From the NCBI GenBank assembly GCA_016192145.1, contig JACPUT010000017.1:91564-155563 (forward strand): 64,000 nt of DNA, written 5' to 3'. The notes under the pieces are model-generated. The model was not told where the DNA came from. It worked only from the letters and a program-made list of their open reading frames with translations, and did no database searches. This DNA comes from Acidobacteriota bacterium (GTDB lineage Bacteria; Acidobacteriota; Holophagae; Holophagales; Holophagaceae). Shown in pieces: positions 21,117-28,083 of the stretch. The position numbers and the translations under genes were made by a program. Each line of letters starts with the position of its first letter. Position 1 is the stretch's first letter.

Positions 21117-22898
21117 TCAGATCCCCAGGGCCTTTTCCAGGGCATCCCGTTGTCCCCTGAATCCATCCACGCCCTTGGCGGAGAGGAGGGTGGCCTTCGC
21201 GGCGTCCTTCTGGCCGAGCCGGAGCTGGGCCTGGGCACGCATGAGGCTCACCCAGCCAAGCTGGGAGGGACTGGGTTTGGTGGGGTAGAGGGCCAGGGCC
21301 CCGCGGTAGTCGCCGGTCTGGGCATGGAGATCCGCCACGCGGATGAGGAGGGGTTCCTTGGCGTCGGCCTTCTCGGAGAGGCGGCCGAGCCAGCCTTGGG
21401 CCTCCTGCCGGCGCTGGGCAGGAGTCTCGCCCTTGGCGAGGGGTCGTTGGAGGAGGGTGGTGATGGCGCGGATCCGTTCGGGCCCGGGTTGGGCCCGGGG
21501 CGCGGTGGCACGTGCGCCCTTCCAATCCTGGAGGGTCACCTGGGCTCGGAGGCGGGTGAGCTCCTGGGCGGGAGTGGCCTTGGCGGGGAGCAGGGACAGC
21601 ACGGCCTTGGGTTGGGCCTCGGGTTCCACCTTGGCCAGGGCGGCGAGGGCGAGGGGATTCCGTTCGGGCCCGGGGGCTTCCCGGATCAGCCGGGGAAGCT
21701 CCGCCGCGAGCCCCTGCTTGGCGAGCAGCTCGATCACGCCCAGTCGCTGCTTGGGCCCGAGGGCGGCGAAGGCGCCGGCTCGCATTCGCTCGAGCATCAC
21801 GCCGGCGAAGCCCTTTTCAAGGCGGGAATCCACCCAGAGGCCCCAGGCGTCCTTCCAGAGGCGGCGCACTTCAGCCACCTGGGTGGCGACGCCCTTCTCG
21901 GCGTATTCGGCCATCCAGGTATCGGCCTGCTTGAGAAGCTCCTCCCAGAGCTCCTTGCGGTAGAGGATCCGCAGCTCCACGACCCCCGCGAGGGCATCGT
22001 CGCCGGGATTCCCGGCCTTGCGGAGCTCGGCCAGCAGGCTTTCGGCGTCGGGCATACCTTTGAGATCCTTGCCCTTCAGGGAGCCATCTGTGAGCAGCGT
22101 GGCCAGGGCCAAGCGGGCCTCATCGGCCTCCGGCGCCTTGGGATAGTCGGTGATGAGCTTGCGAAAGGACTGGGCGCTGGCGCGGGGTTCGTTCATGCGG
22201 CCGAGCATCTGGGACCAGGCGAGATCCACCTGGGGAGTGTGGGGTCCCTTCTCATAGAGGTTGTGGAAGGAGCGCCGATTCGCATCCGCCTCGTCCTTGC
22301 GCTTGGCTTCGCAAAGGATGATCACCATCGCGGCCAGGCCCTGTTCGGAGGGCTCGGCCTCCTTCTCCAGGGGGCGCAGGGTATCCAGGATGGGCAGGCC
22401 CTCAAGGGGCCGCCCGGTCTCCACCAGGAGCCACAGGAGCAGTTCCTGGGAGCGCCGCTTGCGCTCGCCGGGGATGTCGGAGTCGAGGCTGGCGCGGAGG
22501 CGGGTTTCGCATTCCTTCATCCGCTTTCGGAGGAGGGCCTCTTCCGCGAGCGGCAGCTGGGCTTCGCCCAGGAAGGGAGACTTTGGGAAGGTGGTCTCGA
22601 GCTTTTTGAGGGGCTCGGCGGCATCCTCCAGGCGGCCCGCCTTCCACAGGGCCATCCCCTGGGCGAAGAGCACCACCTCCCGCTGGGGCGCCTTGCTGCT
22701 CTTGAAGACATGGCCTTTGAGGCGTTTCAGGCCTTCGGCCAGGGCCTTGGGATCCTCGGTGCGGAGCATGCCCTCCGCCACTTCCGAAGCCTGCGCATCC
22801 GTCATGCGCCCGGTGGCTTGGGGGGCGGCCACGAGGGTGGGAACCGCGAGGAGGACCGCGAGGGCAGGGTGGATGGCCACGGTCCGGGGGCGCCTCAC
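21117..22898 (-). CDS. Exported helical-repeat (TPR-like) protein
   Basis: 593 residues starting at the GTG at 22898, which overlaps a preceding TGA (GTGA). This start gives the signal peptide RRPRTVAIHPALAVLLAVP. The rest is helical with many Ala/Leu/Glu repeats such as LWKAGRLEDAAEPLKKLETT and ADLHAQTGDYRGALALYP, typical of TPR/SEL1-like scaffolds. It probably sits in the periplasm and binds partners; the downstream cyclophilin is its operon neighbour. An open frame upstream of 22898 runs through the duplicated tail of the preceding regulator and is not counted. Confidence 0.8.
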   Translation of the reverse strand: MRRPRTVAIHPALAVLLAVPTLVAAPQATGRMTDAQASEVAEGMLRTEDPKALAEGLKRLKGHVFKSSKAPQREVVLFAQGMALWKAGRLEDAAEPLKKLETTFPKSPFLGEAQLPLAEEALLRKRMKECETRLRASLDSDIPGERKRRSQELLLWLLVETGRPLEGLPILDTLRPLEKEAEPSEQGLAAMVIILCEAKRKDEADANRRSFHNLYEKGPHTPQVDLAWSQMLGRMNEPRASAQSFRKLITDYPKAPEADEARLALATLLTDGSLKGKDLKGMPDAESLLAELRKAGNPGDDALAGVVELRILYRKELWEELLKQADTWMAEYAEKGVATQVAEVRRLWKDAWGLWVDSRLEKGFAGVMLERMRAGAFAALGPKQRLGVIELLAKQGLAAELPRLIREAPGPERNPLALAALAKVEPEAQPKAVLSLLPAKATPAQELTRLRAQVTLQDWKGARATAPRAQPGPERIRAITTLLQRPLAKGETPAQRRQEAQGWLGRLSEKADAKEPLLIRVADLHAQTGDYRGALALYPTKPSPSQLGWVSLMRAQAQLRLGQKDAAKATLLSAKGVDGFRGQRDALEKALGI

Positions 22899-23030
22899 GG
22901 CAGCCACCTCGCCAGCAAGCTCCTTTGCTCGGTATCCCCTGCGGGGATACGCGAGACCCCGGTGGATTCGGTTCTGCCCATGGCTAGGGTAAGTCGCCTC
23001 ATGGCAGCCATCTCGCCAGCAAGCTCCTTT
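22892..23030. repeat. Direct repeat: duplicated 3' end of the receiver-SHOCT gene
   Basis: 35 bases at 22996-23030 (the true gene end, coding RSLLARWLP and stop) recur at 22892-22926 with two differences, both at third codon positions (AGA/AGG and CCA/CCG). The 69 bases between them carry a perfect hairpin, GTATCCCC (22932-22939), loop TGC, GGGGATAC (22943-22950). The arrangement keeps overlapping stop/start signals on both sides. Confidence 0.8.
22895..23002 (-). CDS. Small ORF (35 aa) created by the junction duplication
   Basis: Starts at an ATG (23002) that overlaps the TGA of the receiver-SHOCT gene and ends at a TGA that overlaps the GTG start of the repeat protein. It begins MRRLTLA, similar to MRRPRTVA of the downstream protein, and ends RSLLARWLP, identical to the upstream protein's C-terminus. 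The middle contains the hairpin sequence. Synonymous differences in the duplicated tail are compatible with translation, but the peptide could equally be a by-product of the duplication. Confidence 0.35.
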   Translation of the reverse strand: MRRLTLAMGRTESTGVSRIPAGDTEQRSLLARWLP

Positions 23031-23646
23031 TTGCGGCGTCGAACTCCTCTTCGGAGAGCAGGCCCCGGCTGCGGAGCGAGGCCAGGCGCTCGAGATCACC
23101 GAGCTGGCTGCCGCCCTCCACCGGGCCGGCGGGAGTGATGCGGGTGGCCAGCATCTCCATGCGGCCCAGGGTGGCGTCCTTCTGTTCCAGCTTGCCCTCC
23201 AGCTCCTTCACCCGCAGGCGCAGGGCATCCCGTTCCCGGGTGAGCTGCTGGTGCTCCATCAACCGGCGCAGGGTGTTGCGGAAGGGGTCGATCTGCATGG
23301 GTTTGGTGATGAAGTCGAAGGCGCCCAGCTCCATGGCCTCAGTGGCCTCGCGAACGCTGCCGAAGCCGGTGAGCATCAGGACCGTGCAACTTCGGTTGAC
23401 CTCCAGGGCCGTGCGGAGCACCTCCATGCCACCCTTGCCCGGCATCACCAGATCCGTGATCACCAGTTCGAAGGGGGGTTGGGCGCGCAGGAGCTTGATC
23501 TCGGCCTCTTCGCCGCTGGCCGCCTCGGTCACGACGAAGCCCTCCTGCTGAAGCAGGGAACTGAGGGTTTCCCGGAGTACGGGATCGTCATCCACGAGGA
23601 GGATTCGCGGCGCCGGGAGGTGATGGGGAACGATGGGGCGGGTCAA
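22999..23646 (-). CDS. Response regulator: receiver domain, coiled coil and C-terminal SHOCT domain
   Basis: 215 residues from a TTG at 23646 with GGTGA upstream; no ATG is available before the receiver. The receiver (12-130) has the acidic pair DDD at 19-21, phospho-acceptor Asp65 in VITDLVMPGKGG, Thr in LMLTGFGS and Lys in FITKPM. Residues 131-165 form a coiled coil (RERDALRLRVKELEGKLEQK). Residues 183-211, GDLERLASLRSRGLLSEEEF onward, match a SHOCT motif. There is no DNA-binding or enzymatic output domain. It lies 106 bp downstream of flhB on the same strand, so a link to motility or secretion is possible. Confidence 0.85.
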   Translation of the reverse strand: MTRPIVPHHLPAPRILLVDDDPVLRETLSSLLQQEGFVVTEAASGEEAEIKLLRAQPPFELVITDLVMPGKGGMEVLRTALEVNRSCTVLMLTGFGSVREATEAMELGAFDFITKPMQIDPFRNTLRRLMEHQQLTRERDALRLRVKELEGKLEQKDATLGRMEMLATRITPAGPVEGGSQLGDLERLASLRSRGLLSEEEFDAAKRSLLARWLP

Positions 23647-23752
23647 GGGCTCACCGGGATGGATAGTCCATCGGCACGAGGGGCGGGTGGCTGGAGAGGG
23701 GCCCCGTAGCCTAGCACCTCGAGGGTCCCTGCTGGAAGGCGGAAGGACCGGT

Positions 23753-24805
23753 TCACGCCGCCCCCTTGAGGCGGTAGACGAAGGCGATGACCTGGGCCAC
23801 GGCGTGGTAGAGCTCACCGGGAATGGGCTGACCCACCTCCACCTGGCGATAGAGGGCCCGGGCGAGCTCCGGGCGCTCGAGGATGGTGACGCCGCTCTCC
23901 TTGGCCTTCTCGCGGATCTTGAGGGCCAGGTGGTCGAGCCCCTTGGCCAGGCAGATGGGGGCCGCCGAGTTCTCGTCGTACTGGAGGGCGATGGCCACAT
24001 GGGTGGGGTTCGTGATCACCACGGTGGCCTTGGGGACGGAAGCCAGCATCCTGCGGCGGGCGGCCGTCATCATGAGGCCCCGCTGCTGGCGCTTGATCTC
24101 GGGGTTGCCATCCGCATCCTTCGCCTCGTCCTTCACCTCCTGCTTGGTCATCTTGATGGATTCCTCGAAGGAATGGCGCTGGTACATGAAGTCGGCCACG
24201 GCGAGGAGGAACATGGCGATGAGCATGTTCCGGTAGAGCACGAACAGCGTGCCCTCCAGCAGGCTCATGGCCTGGGGAAGCCCCATGTTGGAGGTCTGGA
24301 GCAGCCCCGGGATGTGGGGCGCGACCGTACGCCAGGCCACGAACACCAGGAGCAGGAGCTTCAGGAGGCTCTTGAGCAGCTCCACCGCGGAGCGGGAGGA
24401 GAAGAGCTTCTTGAATCCCTGGGCGGGGTTCAGGCGGTCGAACTTGGGGGTGAGGGGTTTCATGTTCGGCGAGAACCCCCGTTGGAGGAACCCCCCCAGC
24501 ACCGCGATGAGGAGGTTCGTGGCGAGGAAGGGGCCCAGGGTCTTGGCCAGGATCCGCATGATTTCCAGCAGCACATGCCCCTGCCGGGCTTCGGCGAGGG
24601 CGCCGGGCCGCGCGAGGTTCAGGAAATGGGCCATCTCCTGCCCCAGGGCGGCCACGGTGGCCCCCCCCAGGCCGATGAACAGGAAGAGGTTCCCCCAGAG
24701 CAGCAGGGCCGCATCGAAATCCGCCGAACGGGGGACTGAGCCTTCATCCCGAGCCTGTTGGCGTCGTTTGGGAGTCGCTTTCTCGGTGCGTCCGGGTTCA
24801 GCCAT
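23753..24805 (-). CDS. flhB: Flagellar export gate protein FlhB
   Basis: Inner-membrane component of the flagellar type III export apparatus that switches substrate specificity. 350 residues: basic N-terminus (EKATPKRRQQARDEG), four membrane helices between about 35 and 215, and a cytoplasmic domain with the autocleavage site NPTH near residue 265 (VVITNPTHVAIALQY). Length and order are normal. It is last in the fliO-P-Q-R-flhB block, separated from fliR by 7 bases. Confidence 0.97.
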   Translation of the reverse strand: MAEPGRTEKATPKRRQQARDEGSVPRSADFDAALLLWGNLFLFIGLGGATVAALGQEMAHFLNLARPGALAEARQGHVLLEIMRILAKTLGPFLATNLLIAVLGGFLQRGFSPNMKPLTPKFDRLNPAQGFKKLFSSRSAVELLKSLLKLLLLVFVAWRTVAPHIPGLLQTSNMGLPQAMSLLEGTLFVLYRNMLIAMFLLAVADFMYQRHSFEESIKMTKQEVKDEAKDADGNPEIKRQQRGLMMTAARRRMLASVPKATVVITNPTHVAIALQYDENSAAPICLAKGLDHLALKIREKAKESGVTILERPELARALYRQVEVGQPIPGELYHAVAQVIAFVYRLKGAA

Positions 24806-24812
24806 ACAAGCC

Positions 24813-25628
24813 CTAGCCCCCGATCATGCGGGGCAGGAGCCGTGCCACCTGCTCCATGAGCGGCCGCAACCAGGTGGGCAGCTCCCGGAGGATGAAGCCC
24901 AGCAGGAGGAGGCCCAGGGAAATCTTCAGGGGGAAACTCAGCTGGAGCAGTTGGAGCTGGGGCATGAACTTGCCCGCCACGCCCATGGCGAGGTCGAGCA
25001 TGAAGAGCAGGGCGAGTACCGGGAAGGCCAACATGAATCCCCGCCCGATGATCTGCCCGAGGAAAACCACCATCCCCAGCGCATCCACGGCGGGAAGGTG
25101 GCCCGGTGGCACCACCCGCCAGCTGTCGTGCAGGGCCTGGATGGCCACGTGGTGGAGCCCGGTGATGAAGAAGAGCAGCAGGGCCACCTGGCCCAGCAGG
25201 GAGCCCGCGACGGAGGTTGGGTTGGCACTCACGGGATCCAGGAACTGCACGAAGGAGAACCCCATCTGCGTATCCATGAGGTTGCCGGCGAACGCCACGG
25301 CTTCGATGATCCAAGCCACGAGGGTGCCCAGCAGGAGACCCACCGCGAGCTCCCCGGCCAGGGCGAAAACCATGTCGGGCAGGCCCCAATTCTTGGCGCC
25401 GGCCGGCATGGCGAGCGAGGGGGCCATGAGGGTGGCCAGACTCACGCCCAGCACCACCCGGAACTGGTTGGGCATGCGCTCAGCCCCGAATCCGGGCATG
25501 GCGCCCAGGAGGCCGCTCACCCGGGTCAGCGCCAGCATCCAGATCAGAACGCGCTCCTGGGTGAGGGCCCAGGTTGCGGCGTTGGTGAGGGTGGGTGGCA
25601 ACGTGGGCTGGAGCAGGGGTTGGAGCAT
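24813..25628 (-). CDS. fliR: Flagellar export gate protein FliR
   Basis: 271 residues, about six membrane helices, with the family segments FGAERMPNQFRVVLGVSLA, MDTQMGFSFVQFLDP and GRGFMLAFPVLALLFMLDLA. It is part of the FliPQR core that forms the export channel in the basal body. The gene lies 10 bases downstream of fliQ and 7 bases upstream of flhB, a tight operon. Confidence 0.96.
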   Translation of the reverse strand: MLQPLLQPTLPPTLTNAATWALTQERVLIWMLALTRVSGLLGAMPGFGAERMPNQFRVVLGVSLATLMAPSLAMPAGAKNWGLPDMVFALAGELAVGLLLGTLVAWIIEAVAFAGNLMDTQMGFSFVQFLDPVSANPTSVAGSLLGQVALLLFFITGLHHVAIQALHDSWRVVPPGHLPAVDALGMVVFLGQIIGRGFMLAFPVLALLFMLDLAMGVAGKFMPQLQLLQLSFPLKISLGLLLLGFILRELPTWLRPLMEQVARLLPRMIGG

Positions 25629-25638
25629 GGCCGGGCTC

Positions 25639-25917
25639 CTATCCCAATCCGCGGGTGACCGGGCCCCAATCCGTGAACATCCGGATGGCGAAAGCGCCCA
25701 TCACCCGAATCATCCAGGGGAAGGTGGCCACCACCACGACCATCACCACCACCATCTTGGGCACGAAGGCGATGGTCTGATCCTGCAGGCTGGTGACCAC
25801 CTGGAAGATGGACACCATGAGGCCGACGATCAGGGAGACCAGGAGGGCCGGGCCCGCGACCATGAGCGAGGTCTTCAGGGCGTCCTGGGCCAGCTTGGCG
25901 ATGACGAGCTCGTTCAT
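25639..25917 (-). CDS. fliQ: Flagellar export gate protein FliQ
   Basis: 92 residues with two hydrophobic helices (VAGPALLVSLIVGLMVSIFQ and MVVVMVVVVATFPWMI) and the conserved QDQTIAFVPK between them. It forms the FliPQR channel with its neighbours. Its ATG overlaps a TGA (ATGA), but that stop belongs to the small ORF made by a duplication of the fliP end, not to fliP itself, which stops 134 bp upstream. Confidence 0.96.
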   Translation of the reverse strand: MNELVIAKLAQDALKTSLMVAGPALLVSLIVGLMVSIFQVVTSLQDQTIAFVPKMVVVMVVVVATFPWMIRVMGAFAIRMFTDWGPVTRGLG

Positions 25918-26051
25918 CCCGTGTACCCCCGGACGAGGCTGCTCACGATGAGGTACCAGCCGTCGACCTCCCGCACTCCGCGAGCGGTGGCGAGCGGGAG
26001 CACCGTGCGAGGCACGGTGCGATAGAAGGGAGAGATGGTCGAATGGATCAT
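25914..26051 (-). CDS. Small ORF (45 aa) between fliP and fliQ ending in a copy of the FliP C-terminus
   Basis: The ATG at 26051 overlaps the fliP stop (ATGA) and the TGA at 25914-25916 overlaps the fliQ start (ATGA). The first 28 residues (MIHSTISPFYRTVPRTV...) are unrelated to any protein I know; the last 17 (VDGWYLIVSSLVRGYTG) repeat the FliP C-terminus exactly. The two nucleotide differences within the copied codons are synonymous. Spacing and overlaps preserve translational coupling, so ribosomes leaving fliP would read it before fliQ. Whether the peptide has a role is unknown. Confidence 0.45.
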   Translation of the reverse strand: MIHSTISPFYRTVPRTVLPLATARGVREVDGWYLIVSSLVRGYTG

Positions 26052-26102
26052 CCCGTATACCCCCGAACGAGGCTGCTCACGATGAGGTACCAGCCGTCGA
26101 CC
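25914..26102. repeat. Direct repeat: duplicated 3' end of fliP around a 79-bp insert with a hairpin
   Basis: 55 bases at 26048-26102 (true fliP end) recur at 25914-25968 with two mismatches. The 79-base insert holds a perfect 9-bp stem, 26000-26008 with 26012-26020 (GCACCGTGC, loop GAG, GCACGGTGC), and a second GC-rich inverted pair CTCCCGC / GCGGGAG near 25968-25999. It resembles a REP-type palindrome flanked by a long duplication. Confidence 0.8.
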
Positions 26103-26791
26103 ATCACGAAGAGGAGCACCTTGAAGGGAAGGGATATGACCACGGGCGGCAGCATCATCATGCCCATGCTCAGGAGGACGCTGGCCACCACCATGTCCAC
26201 CACGAGGAAGGGCAGGAAGATCATGAAGCCGATCTCGAAGGCGGTCTTCAGCTCGCTGATCATGAAGGCGGGCAGGAGGGCGGCCATGGGGACGTCGGCC
26301 TTGGTCTGGGGGGCGGGGGCCTTGGCCAGCCGGAGGAAGAGGCTCAGATCCTTCTTGCGGGTGTGCCGGAGCATGAACACCTTGAGCGGCGCGCCGGTGC
26401 GCTCGAAGGCCTGATCCACCGTCAGCTCATTGCGGTTCAGCGGCTGGATCACCTGCGTGTTGATCTCGTTGATGGTGGGGCCCATCACGAAGAAGGTGAG
26501 GACCAGGGAGAGGCTGATGAGCACCTGGTTGCTGGGGGTCTGCTGAGTGCCCAGGCCCTGCCGGAGGAAGTGCATGACCACCACCATGCGGGTGAAGGAG
26601 GTCATGGTCATCAGGATGGTGGGGGCCAGGGTGAGGATGGTGAGCACCATGGCCGCCTGCAGGGCCGTGCTCAGCCCGGGACCAGTGGGGCTCTTGCCGA
26701 AGTTCACGCTCACGGAGGGAAGGGGGGCGGCGCTGGCCGCCGTGCAGGCGAGCAGGATCAGGGCGGGGAGGATCAGGCGCCGGAGCTTCAC
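26048..26791 (-). CDS. fliP: Flagellar export gate protein FliP
   Basis: 247 residues with a cleavable signal peptide (LILPALILLACTAASA), as is usual for FliP, and about four membrane helices. Conserved segments: TMTSFTRMVVVMHFLRQGLG, TPSNQVLISLSLVLTFFVM, AFMISELKTAFEIGFMIFLP and MGMMMLPPVVISLPFKVLLF. Its start overlaps the fliO stop (ATGA). The 3' end is duplicated downstream, between fliP and fliQ. Confidence 0.97.
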   Translation of the reverse strand: MKLRRLILPALILLACTAASAAPLPSVSVNFGKSPTGPGLSTALQAAMVLTILTLAPTILMTMTSFTRMVVVMHFLRQGLGTQQTPSNQVLISLSLVLTFFVMGPTINEINTQVIQPLNRNELTVDQAFERTGAPLKVFMLRHTRKKDLSLFLRLAKAPAPQTKADVPMAALLPAFMISELKTAFEIGFMIFLPFLVVDMVVASVLLSMGMMMLPPVVISLPFKVLLFVMVDGWYLIVSSLVRGYTG

Positions 26792-27294
26792 TGGCCCTCC
26801 TCCTGCTTCAGCCGGGCTTCCATCTCCTTCACGGGGACGGGGTGGGTCATTTCCACGGCTGCGGCCACCTGATCCCGGAACGCCCCTGGGGCGGCGTTCT
26901 CAAGGCCATCCAGGCGGGCCAGCATGGAAATGCCCTGGGGGTGGAGGGCGATGAGGAAGCGCTCCCCCTCGGCCTCAAGGATGCTCACATAGCGGCGATC
27001 GCCCAGGGCCAAGGTCTCGGCCACCTTGAGCCTGCCGCCGCCGGAGCCGGGCAGGTGCTTGCGGCCGTATTTCTTCAGGGCCCAGAGGCTCGCCCCGGCG
27101 AGGCCGAGCACCACGAGCAGGGAGCCGAAGGCCTGGAAGCCGCTGGGGCCCGCCTCGGGTTGGGCAGTGGGTGTCGTCTTTCCGTCCTCCAGCTGGATCG
27201 GCTGGGCCAACTCCTTTTGGGCAGGGGTCGGCGCAGGCTGCGCCCCCAGGGCGGAACCCAGCAGGCACAAGCAGATGAGGGTGTTACGCAGCAC
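26788..27294 (-). CDS. fliO: Flagellar biosynthesis protein FliO
   Basis: 168 residues: signal-like N-terminus, a Pro/Gln-rich linker, one membrane helix (FQAFGSLLVVLGLAGASLWAL, about 53-73) and a cytoplasmic SpoA-like stretch with LKVAETLALGDRRYVSILEA and FLIALHPQGISMLARL. FliO helps assemble the FliP ring. It is first in the block; its upstream region contains an inverted-repeat element rather than an obvious sigma54 or sigma28 promoter. Confidence 0.88.
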   Translation of the reverse strand: MLRNTLICLCLLGSALGAQPAPTPAQKELAQPIQLEDGKTTPTAQPEAGPSGFQAFGSLLVVLGLAGASLWALKKYGRKHLPGSGGGRLKVAETLALGDRRYVSILEAEGERFLIALHPQGISMLARLDGLENAAPGAFRDQVAAAVEMTHPVPVKEMEARLKQEEGQ

Positions 27295-27374
27295 GACGGA
27301 CTCCCGACAGGGGATCCTTACAGCGCGAGGGGGATGCCAAGGCCGGGGGGTTACGGCTCCGGGGGCAGAAAGGA

Positions 27375-27544
27375 GCTGAACGCGGAGGGCGCGAAGGGGC
27401 GCGGAGAACGCGGAGAAAGACTAGGGACTGGAGGGCCAACGCCTGGACGGAGGCCCCAGTGCCTCGTCTGTTTAGCGCCTGTTTTTTCATTTCCTCTGCT
27501 TTTCTCCGCGCCCTCCGCGTCCCTCCGCGCCCTCAGCGTCCAGC
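27375..27544. repeat. Mirrored tandem-repeat element, CGCGGAG units
   Basis: Left arm 27375-27420 contains degenerate 9-10 base units of the form CGCGGAGNN; right arm 27499-27544 carries the inverse CTCCGCGNN units and ends GCGTCCAGC, matching the left end GCTGAACGC. The 78-base centre has no clear fold. It lies between the divergent fliO and iron-sulphur subunit genes (a 327-bp gap). No gene is seen in that gap, and promoters for both sides must lie within or next to the element. Confidence 0.75.
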
Positions 27545-27621
27545 CCCATTTTAGATTTACCCCCCACCTTTCCTGGCGGAGTACGATGGATCCCTTCCGA
27601 TCCTTCCATCCGAGGTGAGCC

Positions 27622-28083
27622 ATGCCGGTTTTCAACCTCTCCATCAACGGTCGATCCCGCGCGGTCGATGTCGAAGGCGATACTCCCCTCCTGTGGGTGC
27701 TCCGGGATCACTTGGGCCTCACGGGTACGAAATTCGGCTGCGGGCTGGGCGTCTGCGGTTCCTGCACGCTGCATGTGGATGGCGAGGCCCAGCGGGCCTG
27801 CCAGCTGCCCGTGAGCCAGGTGAAGGGCAAGATCACCACCATCGAGGGTCTCAGCGCCAAGGGCGACCACCCGGTTCAGAAGGCTTGGATCGCCTGCGAC
27901 GTGGCCCAGTGCGGGTACTGCCAGCCGGGCCAGATCATGCAGGCCTGCGCCCTGCTGAAGCAGCACGCCCATCCCACGGATGCCCAGATCGACGCGGGCA
28001 TGGCCGAGAACATCTGCCGCTGCGGCACCTATCTGAGGATTCGAGACGCCATCCATCTCGCTGCGAAGGGAGGTGTGAAATGA
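27622..28083 (+). CDS. Molybdenum hydroxylase, 2Fe-2S subunit (IorA-like)
   Basis: 153 residues, the electron-transfer small subunit of a xanthine dehydrogenase-family enzyme. The plant-type 2Fe-2S cluster cysteines are C40, C45, C48 and C60 ([11 protein letters not shown]...C) and the second cluster uses C97, C100, C132 and C134 (QCGYCQPGQ...ICRCGTY). The short two-domain form matches isoquinoline 1-oxidoreductase alpha subunits. Its stop overlaps the start of the large subunit (ATGA). Confidence 0.93.
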   Translation: MPVFNLSINGRSRAVDVEGDTPLLWVLRDHLGLTGTKFGCGLGVCGSCTLHVDGEAQRACQLPVSQVKGKITTIEGLSAKGDHPVQKAWIACDVAQCGYCQPGQIMQACALLKQHAHPTDAQIDAGMAENICRCGTYLRIRDAIHLAAKGGVK

